A stretch of DNA of 64,000 nucleotides from Trichlorobacter thiogenes (GCF_900167465.1 NZ_FUWR01000008.1:1-64000); one strand, 5' to 3'; shown: positions 48,072 to 57,223, counted from the first letter of the stretch. Notes: a model not told the origin generated them from the sequence alone. Numbers and translations: made by a program.

Positions 48072-48231
48072 CCCTGCATCCCGGACTTTAGATCAGGTCA
48101 CCCAAAGGTAGGTTTTCGTCTGCTACGGGTGCGAAACATCGGAACCGAGCCCGGCTGGAACGTGAAGATGGGGAGCTGGCACAGGCCATGCTCCCCACCA
48201 CTATGCTGATTCAGCTTAAACTATCCTTGAA
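48072..48231. other. Convergent intergenic region with strong hairpins
   Basis: 160 bases between two convergent genes. A perfect 8-bp stem TGGGGAGC (48169-48176) / GCTCCCCA (48190-48197) encloses an inner TGGC/GCCA pair, with no T-tract. Upstream, CACCC...GTAG...CTAC...GGGTG could form a bulged hairpin (about 48101-48132). The middle part is GC-rich for an intergenic region. It could be a bidirectional terminator or a small structured RNA. No known riboswitch core was recognised. Confidence 0.4.
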
Positions 48232-49116
48232 TTAAAACTGATACATCAGCAACATCCCGCCACCGGCTGCCGGACTTGCATCAGTAAAGCCTGCCAGGGC
48301 ATACAGCTCCCACGACATCCTGCGTGACTGCAGAAAATTCAATTTCACCCGGCCCTCAACCGGTGCTGTACCGCCATCAACCCGGCTAGACGAGCCTTTT
48401 GCGTACAGGGAGACAAACAGGCGATCCGTTGCCTGAACCCCGCCACCAGCGCTGTAGCTGACATAGTTTTTACCCTGGTAATCACTGGTACTGTCCTGAA
48501 AGATATACGCCCCTTCTGCAAAGAGCTGAATATCCCCCAACCATTTTGAGACAGAAACACCGGGACCGCCTTCAAAGGTACCGGTACCCAGACCATGCTC
48601 CTTATCGCCGGTCGGCGCCTTCAGATAAAGTGTCGGCCTGATCTTCGGGGTCTGCTCTCCATCCGCCAGTACGGTCCAGCCAGCAGAAAGACTGATATCC
48701 CCCAGACCTGCTTCTGTGGCTGTCGTGGTAACGGCAGCTGTGGTTGTCGTAGTAGCACTGCTTGGCCTGCGCCCCCGTCCGCCGCCGCCAGACTGGGTCA
48801 CCACCACACCGCTTCCGCTTTTGCTGGTTAAAAAGACCATTGGCAGCTCAAGTGTGAGATCAATGGACTCAGTCGGGTTAACCGCCAGCAGTACCGGCAG
48901 GGTAACCACCGTTGCATCGGCATTGCTGCCATAATCACCATGGGAAACTTCAGCGCCGATACCGGCGGCAAACGAGACACCCTGGCCCAAACGATGCTCA
49001 CTGTTTTCAGCCCTTGCGGCAACAGCTGCCAGCAAGATGACCAGACTGACAATCAAACTATAGATAATCCTATGTATCTGATTCATTTCATGGGTACTAT
49101 GCACACAATCCTCCAT
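48232..49116 (-). CDS. Putative outer-membrane beta-barrel protein
   Basis: A 294-residue exported protein with alternating amphipathic strands and a C-terminal ...MLLMYQF ending in Phe, as in outer-membrane barrels of the transporter/phenol-degradation meta-pathway type. The signal peptide ends near RAENS. A low-complexity loop (GGGGRGRRPSS followed by a Thr/Ala run) sits about residues 113-135. The ATG at 49116 overlaps the upstream stop (TGATG). A GTG at 49104 with GGAGG 5 bases before it, or an ATG at 49086, are alternative starts. Last gene of a three-gene envelope operon. Substrate unknown. Confidence 0.7.
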   Translation of the reverse strand: MEDCVHSTHEMNQIHRIIYSLIVSLVILLAAVAARAENSEHRLGQGVSFAAGIGAEVSHGDYGSNADATVVTLPVLLAVNPTESIDLTLELPMVFLTSKSGSGVVVTQSGGGGRGRRPSSATTTTTAAVTTTATEAGLGDISLSAGWTVLADGEQTPKIRPTLYLKAPTGDKEHGLGTGTFEGGPGVSVSKWLGDIQLFAEGAYIFQDSTSDYQGKNYVSYSAGGGVQATDRLFVSLYAKGSSSRVDGGTAPVEGRVKLNFLQSRRMSWELYALAGFTDASPAAGGGMLLMYQF

Positions 49117-49628
49117 CAGCGGCCTCTGCGCCCGCCGCCTGTTCCGCCACGTTGCTGCTGACCTGCACCTTGTTGCCCGCCCTTAAAACCACCTGCCCAG
49201 GCAGGTCGGCCGGTTTCATTACGCAACACCAATGGACTACCGGATGGACTACTGATCCATTGGGCCAGCAGATAGCTGCGTCCATCCTTGCCCTGGGCCT
49301 TGGATCCACGCACCGTTACGGTGTCACCAATCTTCCAGTCCAGATGGTCGTCTTGCAGATACCAACGCGGTCCTAACACCACAACAAACCGTTCTGATCC
49401 GGCAACCAGCTCAATGGTTACCGGATCAGCCGACGAGTCAGGGGCAGCCGCAACACGGCCAACAGTTGTTACCACCGTGTTGCGGTCATACCCCTGCACC
49501 AGATCCAGGCCACTTGTTCCTCCCTCGCCACCGGAACCAAAGCCCCAAAACGCTTCAGCCGGTCTTTGCAGCATGACCACCACAATCGCTGCTGCAATCA
49601 GGAAAAAGAATGATCTGAATCTGCCCAT
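49116..49628 (-). CDS. Exported protein of unknown function with OB-fold-like core
   Basis: A 170-residue exported protein. The signal peptide is about 1-26 (ends AEAFWGFG). The core, about 48-130, has a strand pattern (TTVGRVAAA, ERFVVVLGPRWYLQDD, WKIGDTVTVRGSKAQGKDGRSYLLAQ) like small OB-fold periplasmic proteins. The C-terminal tail is Gly/Gln/Arg-rich (about 145-170). No enzyme motif is seen. It lies between the small Gly/Thr-rich gene and the barrel gene, with 15-base and 1-base junctions, so these three form an operon. Confidence 0.6.
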   Translation of the reverse strand: MGRFRSFFFLIAAAIVVVMLQRPAEAFWGFGSGGEGGTSGLDLVQGYDRNTVVTTVGRVAAAPDSSADPVTIELVAGSERFVVVLGPRWYLQDDHLDWKIGDTVTVRGSKAQGKDGRSYLLAQWISSPSGSPLVLRNETGRPAWAGGFKGGQQGAGQQQRGGTGGGRRGR

Positions 49629-49643
49629 GGTAAAATTGCCTTT

Positions 49644-49982
49644 CTACGGAGTCGTCGTTGTAGGGGTTGTTGCATTCACGCCCGTGCCATCCATGACACC
49701 ACGACCATTAGCCGGACGGGTGGTTGAACCGTTTGCCGTGGTTCCGGTCTGCAGAAAGGTACCGTCACGGCGCTGCGAACCTTCAGGACGGGTCTGAGTC
49801 TGGGTAGCGGTCTGTGATTGGCTGCGGGTCTGGGTCATTGTCCCTTTCCCCATAGAAGCACCATTTCGGGCGCCGCCCCCCATACTGCCACCACCACCGC
49901 CGCCACGGGCAAAGGACTCTCCACCAAATGCCAGAACTGCTGCTAATACGGCTGCCGTGATCAGAAGATTACGTGTTTTCAT
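49644..49982 (-). CDS. Small exported low-complexity protein
   Basis: A 112-residue protein with a signal peptide (MKTRNLLITAAVLAAVLAFGG...SFA). The mature part is a Gly-rich segment, then Thr/Gln/Ser-rich tracts (TQTRSQSQTATQTQTR) ending in a Thr/Pro run. No known family recognised. AAGGAGAG lies before the ATG. First gene of the three-gene envelope operon and next to the NtrC-type regulator gene, which may control it. Confidence 0.6.
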   Translation of the reverse strand: MKTRNLLITAAVLAAVLAFGGESFARGGGGGGSMGGGARNGASMGKGTMTQTRSQSQTATQTQTRPEGSQRRDGTFLQTGTTANGSTTRPANGRGVMDGTGVNATTPTTTTP

Positions 49983-50034
49983 GATTGTCTCTCCTTACAA
50001 TAGTTTCGAGATCCGCGCTCGTTAATCATAGGGA

Positions 50035-50166
50035 TTACAGCAACCATGCCAACATCAAGCAATCAAGTAACAACCAGATATCACACACTATTTTAAAAAC
50101 CACTTGGTCATCGGCGCAATGCAGCTGGTGCAGCATTTGCACTACCTGCTGCAGCTCTTGCACCAT
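50035..50166 (-). CDS. Possible 43-residue small protein
   Basis: An ATG-started frame (MVQELQQVVQMLHQLHC...) begins 5 bases after the NtrC-type regulator stop and ends in a hydrophobic half (IWLLLDCLMLAWLL) that could span a membrane. The AAAGAG upstream is only one base from the ATG, which is poor. A GGTGCA/TGCACC dyad lies within it. It may be chance coding within a regulatory gap. Confidence 0.2.
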   Translation of the reverse strand: MVQELQQVVQMLHQLHCADDQVVFKIVCDIWLLLDCLMLAWLL

Positions 50167-50171
50167 ACTCT

Positions 50172-51527
50172 TTATGGTTCAACCAGCCCATACTCCTTAA
50201 GGCGGTACTGCAGGGTCCGCTTTGAGATGCCCAGTTTTTCTGCTGCCAGCCGTCGGTTATTATTGCAGCTTGCCAGCGCCTCCAGAATACTGGCTCGCTC
50301 ACGATCCCTCAGACTCCCGCCTTCTCTTGTGCTAGCGTTTGTCACGACAGGTTGGCGCAAGGCATCAGGCAGGTCTGCAGCTGTTAGTGCCCCTTTACAG
50401 AGAATGACCGCCCGTTCAATCACGTTCTGCAACTCACGGATGTTGCCGGGCCAGCTGTATCCAGACAGTATCTCCAACGCCTGTGGTTCAATATCCTGCA
50501 GATCACGACCGGTCTGCAGGGCCGCCCGCTGCAAAAGATAGCGGACCAGAACCGGTATCCCGTCACGGCGATCACGCAGTGCCGGCAGCTGCAGCGGAAA
50601 GACGTTCAGGCGGTAGTAGAGGTCTTCACGAAAACGGCGTTCCCTGACCTCTTCTGCCAGATCTCGGTTGGTGGCAGCAACAACCCGCAAATCAACGCGA
50701 ATCTCACGACTGCCCCCTACCCGTTCAAAGAGCCGTTCCTGCAGCACCCGCAAAAATTTGGATTGAAGCGCCAATGGCAGTTCACCGATCTCATCCAGAA
50801 AAATGGTGCCGCCCGATGCCAGTTCAAACTTGCCCTGTCGGGCCTGGGTGGCACCGGTAAAAGCCCCTTTTTCATGGCCGAACAGTTCGCTCTCCAGCAG
50901 AGTTTCCGGTATGGCGGCGCAGTTAAGCGCCACAAAGGGAGCATCCCGACGGGGGCTGGCCTGGTGAATCATCCGGGCAGCCAGCTCTTTACCGGTACCG
51001 GATTCACCGCTAATCAGCACCGTTGCCTGGGTGGAGGCGACATCCACAATCAGACGCCTCACCTGCTGCATGGCCTGTCCGGCAAACAGCACCTCATCGG
51101 GCGGCAGACCGGCTGTTTCACGCTCTTTCAGCACCTTGAGGGTGCGTTCCTGCTGACTGCCAGCCAGAACACGCCGCACCAGGGTCCGCAACGTTTCCGG
51201 ATCTTTGAGCGGTTTGGTCAGAAAGTCAGCCACCCCTTCCTTGATGGCTGCAACCGCCTCTTCCACGGTGCCAAAGGCGGTCAGCAGGATAAACGGTGGT
51301 GCAATCCCTTCTGCCTGCGCCCTGCGAAACAGATCAAGCCCGTTCAGGCCGGGCAGACGCAGGTCTGATAACACCAGGTCAAAGGACTGCCCCTGCAGTG
51401 TCTTCAGCGCTGCCTTGCCATCCTCCCGCTCCACCAGCTCATACCCGTCATCATCAAGGATTGCCGCCAGCAGTGAACGAAAGGTGGCATCATCCTCCAC
51501 CAGCAGTATCCGCGCAGTTTTACTCAT
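50172..51527 (-). CDS. NtrC-family sigma-54-dependent response regulator
   Basis: A 451-residue activator. The receiver (1-120) has LVEDDATF, phospho-Asp in [10 protein letters not shown] and Lys in FLTKPLKD. The AAA+ domain (about 140-370) has Walker A GESGTGKE, the sigma-54-contacting loop GAFTGA, and Walker [14 protein letters not shown] Fis-type helix-turn-helix (about 410-450; [26 protein letters not shown]) ends it. TAAAGGAG is 5 bases before the ATG at 51527. The in-frame GTG at 51533 overlaps the ribosome-binding site, so I rejected it. Its start overlaps the kinase stop by 4 bases. ZraR-like. Confidence 0.93.
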   Translation of the reverse strand: MSKTARILLVEDDATFRSLLAAILDDDGYELVEREDGKAALKTLQGQSFDLVLSDLRLPGLNGLDLFRRAQAEGIAPPFILLTAFGTVEEAVAAIKEGVADFLTKPLKDPETLRTLVRRVLAGSQQERTLKVLKERETAGLPPDEVLFAGQAMQQVRRLIVDVASTQATVLISGESGTGKELAARMIHQASPRRDAPFVALNCAAIPETLLESELFGHEKGAFTGATQARQGKFELASGGTIFLDEIGELPLALQSKFLRVLQERLFERVGGSREIRVDLRVVAATNRDLAEEVRERRFREDLYYRLNVFPLQLPALRDRRDGIPVLVRYLLQRAALQTGRDLQDIEPQALEILSGYSWPGNIRELQNVIERAVILCKGALTAADLPDALRQPVVTNASTREGGSLRDRERASILEALASCNNNRRLAAEKLGISKRTLQYRLKEYGLVEP

Positions 51528-52768
51528 GCACACTCCTTTACCAGCGGCAGTTGCAGGGTCACGTTGGCACCGCCTGAACTGCCATTGGCAACTGTCATAA
51601 TTCCACCGTAGCCTGCGACAATCTTGTGGCAGACCGCCAACCCCAGACCACTGCCACTGGCCCGGGTGGTGTAAAACGGATCAAAGGCCCGTTTCAGGCT
51701 TTCCTCTGCAAAACCGGGGCCGCTGTCAGAGATCAGGATCGTTGCCTGCTCACCATCATTTGACAGGTTAATCTGCACGGTTCCCCCATCAGGCATGGCT
51801 TGCAGGGCATTGCTGAACAGATTCAACAACAGTTGCCGCAGACGATCCGCCGGGCAGGCAACCGGCCGAGCGATGGCACCGGTTATCTGCACCCCTACCC
51901 CGGCCTGTACTGCCTCTGCCACAAACGACTCCCAGGCATCCTGCACCAGCTCCAACACCACTGCAGAGCCTGACTGCATCGTTTCCTGACGGGTATAGGT
52001 CAGCAGATCGGTTACCAGCCCTTCAAGCCGCTCTGACTCGGTCACAATCTTGCCGGCATACTCCTGTTGTCTGGCATCTTGTACCCGTTCCCGCAACAGC
52101 TGGGCAAACCCCTTGATGCCGGCCAAGGGCGTCCGCACCTCATGTGCCAGCACCGCCCCCAGCTCTCCCAATCGTACCAGCTGCTCATGGCGGGTCATCT
52201 CCTCACGCCGCTGAAGATCCCGTTGCTGCAGACGTAACACCCACAAACCAAAGCCCCATGCGACGGTCAACAGCACCACAATTACCATCAGACCGGTACG
52301 GGCCCTACGGATAATCTGATCTGCCTGCCAGGTGTGCAGCGCCAGCCGTAAGACCATCGTCTCACTAGGCAGATGCAGCTGTTGTTGTGTCTCAAAGACC
52401 ACCTCACCGGTGCCAAGCCTGATCCGTTCTTCAGTTATCACCGGAGCAGCAGCAACCGGCAGGTAGCGCTGATCCTCAATCCGGCTGCCGATCAGGTCTG
52501 GATTTCGGTGAAACCGGATCACACCTTGCCTGTTGATCAGGGAGAAATAGGCACTGTCATGGGAACTGAAGTCAGCCAGGGCCTTCAGGGAAGGATCACG
52601 CACCGCCAATGCCTCTATGGCCTGCCCCAGCGAAAGCGACATACCGCGCAGGATAGACTGGGCAACAGGCTCGGCATTACGGTAGTTGGCAACCGCAAAC
52701 CAGAGCAAAAGGGATGTCAGCAGCAGACACCCCCAAAGGATGCTATGCGTAAATCTTGATCGAGGCAT
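51524..52768 (-). CDS. Sensor histidine kinase, ZraS/AtoS-like
   Basis: A 414-residue kinase partner of the NtrC-type regulator. It has two membrane helices (about 8-27 and 160-180) around a periplasmic sensor of about 130 residues. The DHp domain has AHEVRTPLAGIKGFAQLL, and HATPase motifs are NLFSNALQAMPDGG, DSGPGFA and GSGLGLAV. No PAS domain is evident. Gene order kinase then regulator, with an ATGA overlap. The signal is unknown; the resemblance to ZraS is only in layout. The adjacent downstream envelope operon is a plausible target. Confidence 0.92.
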   Translation of the reverse strand: MPRSRFTHSILWGCLLLTSLLLWFAVANYRNAEPVAQSILRGMSLSLGQAIEALAVRDPSLKALADFSSHDSAYFSLINRQGVIRFHRNPDLIGSRIEDQRYLPVAAAPVITEERIRLGTGEVVFETQQQLHLPSETMVLRLALHTWQADQIIRRARTGLMVIVVLLTVAWGFGLWVLRLQQRDLQRREEMTRHEQLVRLGELGAVLAHEVRTPLAGIKGFAQLLRERVQDARQQEYAGKIVTESERLEGLVTDLLTYTRQETMQSGSAVVLELVQDAWESFVAEAVQAGVGVQITGAIARPVACPADRLRQLLLNLFSNALQAMPDGGTVQINLSNDGEQATILISDSGPGFAEESLKRAFDPFYTTRASGSGLGLAVCHKIVAGYGGIMTVANGSSGGANVTLQLPLVKECA

Positions 52769-52854
52769 GTCACCTATACTAACTGCCGATTATCTGGCGT
52801 CAAGGCCGATATGAAAGGTATGTATAATGATTACGGGAAATCCGCTGATAACAA

Positions 52855-52882
52855 TTGACATACGGCCAATACCCGCTAAAAT
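52855..52882 (+). promoter_or_regulatory. Promoter of the binding-protein/kinase pair
   Basis: Consensus TTGACA (52855-52860), a 16-base spacer and TAAAAT (52877-52882), 40 bases before the ATG at 52923. Confidence 0.7.
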
Positions 52883-52922
52883 TTTGGTACATCCACCCAG
52901 ACAGAAGACAAGGAGCTGCGCA

Positions 52923-53663
52923 ATGAAGACACTCCTCCAACTTATACTTGCAATCCTTCTCGCATCCCCCCTGTATGCGGCGCAGACCCTGGTGCTGGGG
53001 ACGGCTGACCGCCCCCCGCTCTCAACCGAGGATCATAAAGGCTTCTCTGACCGGGTGATCATCGAGGCCTGCAAGAGGCTGGGAATTGAAGCCAAGATTA
53101 TTCCGCTGGCGTCTGCCAGAACACTGAGCAATGCAGAGCAGGCACTGGATGATGGCAATTTCCTGCGAATTGCAGGGGCGGAAAAGAAGTTCCCAAACCT
53201 GGTCCGGGTACCGGAGCCGATTATTGAGGTGCAGTTCGTAATCTTCTCCAAAAACAAAGAGCTGAAGACCCCCAGCTGGGAAAGCCTGAAGCCGTACCAT
53301 GTCGGCCATGTGCGGGGCTGGTTGATTGCCGAAGAAAAGATCAAGGATGTGCGCCAGATCACGGTGGTTGAAAACAGAACCAGCTTGTTTAAGGTATTGG
53401 AAAATGACCGGATTGAGTTGGCCTTTGCCGAGCTGTACGGAGGCTACTATCTGATGCACACCCTGAATCTACCACACCTTTCCATTGCCCAACCACCCCT
53501 GGCCACCAAGGAGATGTTCCTCTATCTCAATAAAAAACATGAAAAACTGGTGCCAAAACTGGCCAAAGCACTGCGGGAGATGAAGCGTGACGGCAGTTAT
53601 GATGCCATCTTCAAGCAGACCCTGGCCCCCTATTTGCCTGCAAAGTACCATAGAAAACCGTGA
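52923..53663 (+). CDS. Periplasmic solute-binding protein, SBP_bac_3-like
   Basis: A 246-residue periplasmic protein resembling the amino-acid type (family 3) binding proteins. The signal peptide is about 1-20 (LLASPLYAAQ). LSTEDHKGFSDRVIIEACKRLGIEAKI is the N-lobe signature. The start is the ATG at 52923 with AAGGAG upstream. No permease or ATPase genes follow; instead its last 4 bases overlap a histidine kinase gene. It therefore probably acts as a ligand-binding sensor subunit rather than in transport. Ligand unknown. Confidence 0.8.
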   Translation: MKTLLQLILAILLASPLYAAQTLVLGTADRPPLSTEDHKGFSDRVIIEACKRLGIEAKIIPLASARTLSNAEQALDDGNFLRIAGAEKKFPNLVRVPEPIIEVQFVIFSKNKELKTPSWESLKPYHVGHVRGWLIAEEKIKDVRQITVVENRTSLFKVLENDRIELAFAELYGGYYLMHTLNLPHLSIAQPPLATKEMFLYLNKKHEKLVPKLAKALREMKRDGSYDAIFKQTLAPYLPAKYHRKP

Positions 53664-55201
53664 CTGCTGACCGGATCATACCAAAATCATTCGGGATTGC
53701 GCGCAGATTCATCCTTGCCATCGTCATCTTCAGCACAGTCCTGACCCTGGCAGGGACCTGCCTGCAACTGTATATCGACTACCGCAAAGACCTGCGTGAT
53801 ATCAGCCGCCAGCTGACCTACATTGAAACCAGCCATATACACAGTCTTATCAACGACATCTGGCTGTTTAATGATCGCGGGCTTGAGGCCCAGATGAAGG
53901 GAATTCTGGCGCTGCCGATGATTGAAGCCTTACGGCTTGAACGTAAAGACGGCCCGGAGCTGGCCGTTGGCAAGGCAACATCCAGGCATCTGATAACACA
54001 TAACATCCCGCTTTCTTACCAGCATCTTGACAAAACCGTACCACTCGGCACCCTGCATATTACCGCCAGTACGGGCCATGTCATCCAGCGGATGAAGGAA
54101 CGGGCACTACTGATCCTCTTCACCCAGGCAGTCCTGATTTTTTTCATCTCAACCTTTATCTTTTTACTCTTCTATCAGCTGATCGGGCGTCATCTTGCGA
54201 TTATGGCCCGCCATGCTGCGGCGCTCACCATCAGCACGCTCCATGAACCGCTTAATCTTGAACGTAACCAAAGCCCGCAGCGTGCTAAAGATGAGTTGGA
54301 TCTGCTGGTGGATTCACTCAACAGCATGCAGGCCCAGATCAGTGAGTACCTCCAAGAACGCAGGCAGATTGAAGATACCCTGCACGAGCAGGCAACCCTG
54401 CTGGAAGACGAGATTGCCCAGCGGCAGCAGACCCAGGAAGAACTGAATGTTATCAACAGCTCCCTTGAAGAGCGGATCGCCGATGCCATCACTGAACTCC
54501 GCAAAAAAGACAATCTGCTGCTGCAGCAAAGCAAGCTGGCGGCCATGGGTGAACTGCTGAACAACATTGCCCACCAGTGGCGTCAGCCGCTTAATAATAT
54601 TGCGGTCTCGATCCAGACCATGCAACTCCTGAGCAAGGCCGGTGAGTTGAGTCAGGAAGAGATGGACCGTGACATCAAAGCGGTGATGGATATCATCTTC
54701 TACATGTCAGGTACAATTGACGACTTCAGAGGTTTTTTCATCAAGGATCGTGAAAAACGGGAATTTGTACTGCAGGAGGTTGTGGAAAAAACGCTGAACC
54801 TGCTCAGATCAGCCCTGGATGACAAAGGGATCATGGTCAGCGTGACAGCAGAACCGGATATCCGAGCCATCGGCTACCCCAATGAGTATGCCCAGACCCT
54901 GATGAACATCCTCTATAATGCCCGTGACGCGCTACTGGAACACCAGGTGGCAGAGCCACGGATCAGCATTTCGATCCATCAGAAAGAGAGCCGTTCTGTA
55001 CTGACCGTGTCGGATAATGGCGGAGGTATTCCGAACCAAATCCTGCCCCAGATCTTTGAACCCTATGTCACCACCAAGGGACCGAGCCAGGGTACCGGTA
55101 TCGGTCTCTATATGGCCAAGACCATGATTGAACGCAACATGGGCGGCACTCTTTCCGCTCGCAACACAGCAGAAGGGGCTGAGTTCAGGATAGTGTTATA
55201 G
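53660..55201 (+). CDS. Sensor histidine kinase paired with a binding protein
   Basis: A 513-residue membrane kinase. It has two helices (about 15-35 and 150-175) enclosing a periplasmic region of about 115 residues, a HAMP-like/coiled-coil linker (about 180-290), a DHp with NNIAHQWRQPLNN, and HATPase motifs NILYNARDAL, DNGGGIP and GTGIGLYMAK. The start is a GTG overlapping the binding-protein stop by 4 bases. No response regulator is adjacent, so its partner is encoded elsewhere. It ends 6 bases into the convergent acetyltransferase gene. Confidence 0.88.
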   Translation: MTADRIIPKSFGIARRFILAIVIFSTVLTLAGTCLQLYIDYRKDLRDISRQLTYIETSHIHSLINDIWLFNDRGLEAQMKGILALPMIEALRLERKDGPELAVGKATSRHLITHNIPLSYQHLDKTVPLGTLHITASTGHVIQRMKERALLILFTQAVLIFFISTFIFLLFYQLIGRHLAIMARHAAALTISTLHEPLNLERNQSPQRAKDELDLLVDSLNSMQAQISEYLQERRQIEDTLHEQATLLEDEIAQRQQTQEELNVINSSLEERIADAITELRKKDNLLLQQSKLAAMGELLNNIAHQWRQPLNNIAVSIQTMQLLSKAGELSQEEMDRDIKAVMDIIFYMSGTIDDFRGFFIKDREKREFVLQEVVEKTLNLLRSALDDKGIMVSVTAEPDIRAIGYPNEYAQTLMNILYNARDALLEHQVAEPRISISIHQKESRSVLTVSDNGGGIPNQILPQIFEPYVTTKGPSQGTGIGLYMAKTMIERNMGGTLSARNTAEGAEFRIVL

Positions 55202-55648
55202 CTCCATGGTCATGGCATTTTCATCGCAATCCGGGAACTTGGGACACTTGATACAGTCACCCCAGACCTTGTGAGGCAAGGTTGCCTTATCAACCAGCAC
55301 AAACCCCAGTTTGCCGAAAAACTCCGGCTTGTAGGTCAGACAGAAGATCCGCTTCAGCCCCAGCTCACGGGCCTCATCAATACAGGCGTTTACCAGCAGA
55401 CTGCCGACCCCTTTACGCCCGGCATCCTCCACCACCGCCACGGAACGGACCTCAGCCAGATCATCCCAGACAATATGGAGGGCCGCTGCCCCCAGAATCC
55501 TGCCGTCGTCGTCCACCTCAACATAAAAATCCCGCAGTGCTTCATATAACTCTGACAGCGAGCGGGAGAGCATATCCCCCTTGCTGGCGTAGGTGGTCAA
55601 TAACTTCTGTATTTCCTTCACATCACCGATCTGGGCCTTACGGAGCAT
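55196..55648 (-). CDS. GNAT acetyltransferase, probable short N-acetylglutamate synthase
   Basis: A 150-residue GNAT enzyme. The acetyl-CoA loop is EDAGRKGVGSLLVN, followed by FCLTYKPEFFGKLGF. The C-terminal cysteines (DCIKCPKFPDC) are typical of the stand-alone GNAT-only N-acetylglutamate synthases that begin arginine synthesis in several anaerobes. That substrate is an informed guess. Adjacent genes do not belong to arginine synthesis. Confidence 0.75.
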   Translation of the reverse strand: MLRKAQIGDVKEIQKLLTTYASKGDMLSRSLSELYEALRDFYVEVDDDGRILGAAALHIVWDDLAEVRSVAVVEDAGRKGVGSLLVNACIDEARELGLKRIFCLTYKPEFFGKLGFVLVDKATLPHKVWGDCIKCPKFPDCDENAMTMEL

Positions 55649-55670
55649 GATATCCCCCCTTACGTTTTAA

Positions 55671-56570
55671 CTACTTTGTGCCCTGCTTAAACAGGGTACT
55701 ACCCACCCACTGGTTGGCAAACTGCAACGCAATCCTGCCGCTATTGTCCCCCTTCTGACGGGACCAGAGGATGGCCGCCTGACGCGCCTCCTCATTCCAA
55801 CGCAGACTGGTGCCGCTTCGCTCACAGAGCCGCTCCACCCACTGGCGGGCCACCTCCAGAAACTGGTCCTGGCTAAAGGGGTGAAATCCGATCCACAAAC
55901 CGAAACGGCCGGACAATGATATCTTTTCCTCCACCGTTTCACCGTGGTGGATCTCGTTATTCACCAGCATGGCGCCCCGGTTGTCGCTTTCGTACTCAGG
56001 CAGCAGGTGCCGCCGGTTAGAGGTAACATAGATCAAGACATTTTCAGGCGGGGCATAGACCGAACCATCCAGGGCGCTTTTCAGCATCTTGTAGCTGGAC
56101 TCACCGGTCTCAAAGGAGACATCATCGGAGAACAGGATAAAACGGTACGGCTGGCGCTTGATCTCATCCACTATCGCCGGCAGATGCACCAGATCATCCT
56201 TGTCCACCTGAATCACCCGCAGCCCCTGGGAGGCATAGCTGTGCAACAGGGCACGTACCAGTGTTGATTTACCGGTCCCACGGGTCCCCCACAGCAGGGC
56301 GTTGTTGGCGGGCAGACCAGCCAAAAACTGGCAGGTATTTTCCTCAATCGTCTGCTTCTGCTTATCAATCCCCAGCAGGTCATCCAGATGAAAGGCCTCT
56401 ATCTCCGGCACCGGGTCCAGATAGCCGCCGGTACCCCGACGACGCCAGTTGGCAGCATGGGTCTCGGCCCAGTCAATCGTCGGCACAGGTTTGGGCAGTA
56501 GCTGTTCCACCGCAGTCAATACCCGCCGCAGCTGTTCAACCATCTCTTTATCAAGGGTTAGTGAGGGCAT
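55671..56570 (-). CDS. DUF815-family ATP-binding protein
   Basis: A 299-residue AAA-type ATPase of the DUF815 group. Walker A is WGTRGTGKSTLV and Walker B FILFSDDVSFE. Family hallmarks are KSALDGSVYAPPENVLIYVTSNRRHLLPE and LSGRFGLWIGFHPFSQD. Function is undefined in the family. It is the second gene after ybaK (18-base gap) and 22 bases before the acetyltransferase, so all three may be co-transcribed. Confidence 0.85.
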   Translation of the reverse strand: MPSLTLDKEMVEQLRRVLTAVEQLLPKPVPTIDWAETHAANWRRRGTGGYLDPVPEIEAFHLDDLLGIDKQKQTIEENTCQFLAGLPANNALLWGTRGTGKSTLVRALLHSYASQGLRVIQVDKDDLVHLPAIVDEIKRQPYRFILFSDDVSFETGESSYKMLKSALDGSVYAPPENVLIYVTSNRRHLLPEYESDNRGAMLVNNEIHHGETVEEKISLSGRFGLWIGFHPFSQDQFLEVARQWVERLCERSGTSLRWNEEARQAAILWSRQKGDNSGRIALQFANQWVGSTLFKQGTK

Positions 56571-56588
56571 AATTGTGTACCTTTATGT

Positions 56589-57077
56589 TCATTTGGCATA
56601 GCCGACCCGCACCGGGATCGGCTGCAACAGGTTCGTCAGATCAGCCGGAGCAAGCCCCACCAGAAAGCCGCGCTTGCCACCGTTAATGTAGATTTTTGGT
56701 AGTTCCAAAATAGTTTCTTCAACATAGACCCGGAGCTGTTTCTTTGTGCCAAAGGGAGAGGTGCCGCCGGTCAGGTAGCCGGTATGTTTCTGGGCTGTTT
56801 CCGGCTTGCACGGTTCAACCGAGCGGGCTCCGATCAGCCGCGCCAGTTCCTTGGTGGATACCTGCAGATCACCGTGCATCAGCACGATCAGCGGTTGCTT
56901 GCGGTCATCCTCCATCACCAGGGTCTTGATCACACTATGTTCATCAACACCTAGTTCCCGTGAGGAAACGGCGGTGCCCCCCTTCTCCTCGTAAGCATAG
57001 GGATGATCCGTAAAGCTGATCCCAGCCCCCCGCAATGCCCGTACTGCCGGAGTAACCGGCGTCTTGTCCTTGGCCAT
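56589..57077 (-). CDS. ybaK: Cys-tRNA(Pro)/Cys-tRNA(Cys) deacylase YbaK-like
   Basis: A 162-residue YbaK/EbsC-type trans-editing enzyme that hydrolyses mischarged aminoacyl-tRNA. Characteristic parts are VIKTLVMEDDRKQPLIVLMHGDLQVSTKELARLIG, GYLTGGTSPFGTKK and the catalytic-region Lys residues. The length is typical (about 160). The annotation of substrate as Cys-tRNA(Pro) follows the family. Upstream lies a copy of repeat element A. Confidence 0.88.
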   Translation of the reverse strand: MAKDKTPVTPAVRALRGAGISFTDHPYAYEEKGGTAVSSRELGVDEHSVIKTLVMEDDRKQPLIVLMHGDLQVSTKELARLIGARSVEPCKPETAQKHTGYLTGGTSPFGTKKQLRVYVEETILELPKIYINGGKRGFLVGLAPADLTNLLQPIPVRVGYAK

Positions 57078-57101
57078 AAACTGGACTCTCCATATAAAAA
57101 C

Positions 57102-57210
57102 TTAACGCAGAGGGGCATGAGGAGCAGAGATACAGAGGAAACCACATGTATTTTTTCCTGTATTGGCTTGCCTTTCTCTGCGTCCCTGCTGCTCTGCAAC
57201 TCTGCGTTAA
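57102..57210. repeat. Palindromic element A, copy 4
   Basis: A 109-bp element with perfect 11-bp terminal repeats: TTAACGCAGAG (57102-57112) and CTCTGCGTTAA (57200-57210). It fills the space between the hypE stop and the ybaK start. Its left arm aligns with copies 2 and 3 over about 35 bases. Confidence 0.8.
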
Positions 57211-57223
57211 AAGCCTTTCCCGC

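Noticed and set aside
48072..48231. c-di-GMP (GEMM) or cobalamin riboswitch
   Set aside because: The core sequences of these classes are absent, and the region lies downstream of both flanking genes.
49983..50171. Sigma-54-like site TTGGCATGGTTGC on the minus strand
   Set aside because: The GG and GC elements are three bases too close for a -24/-12 promoter.
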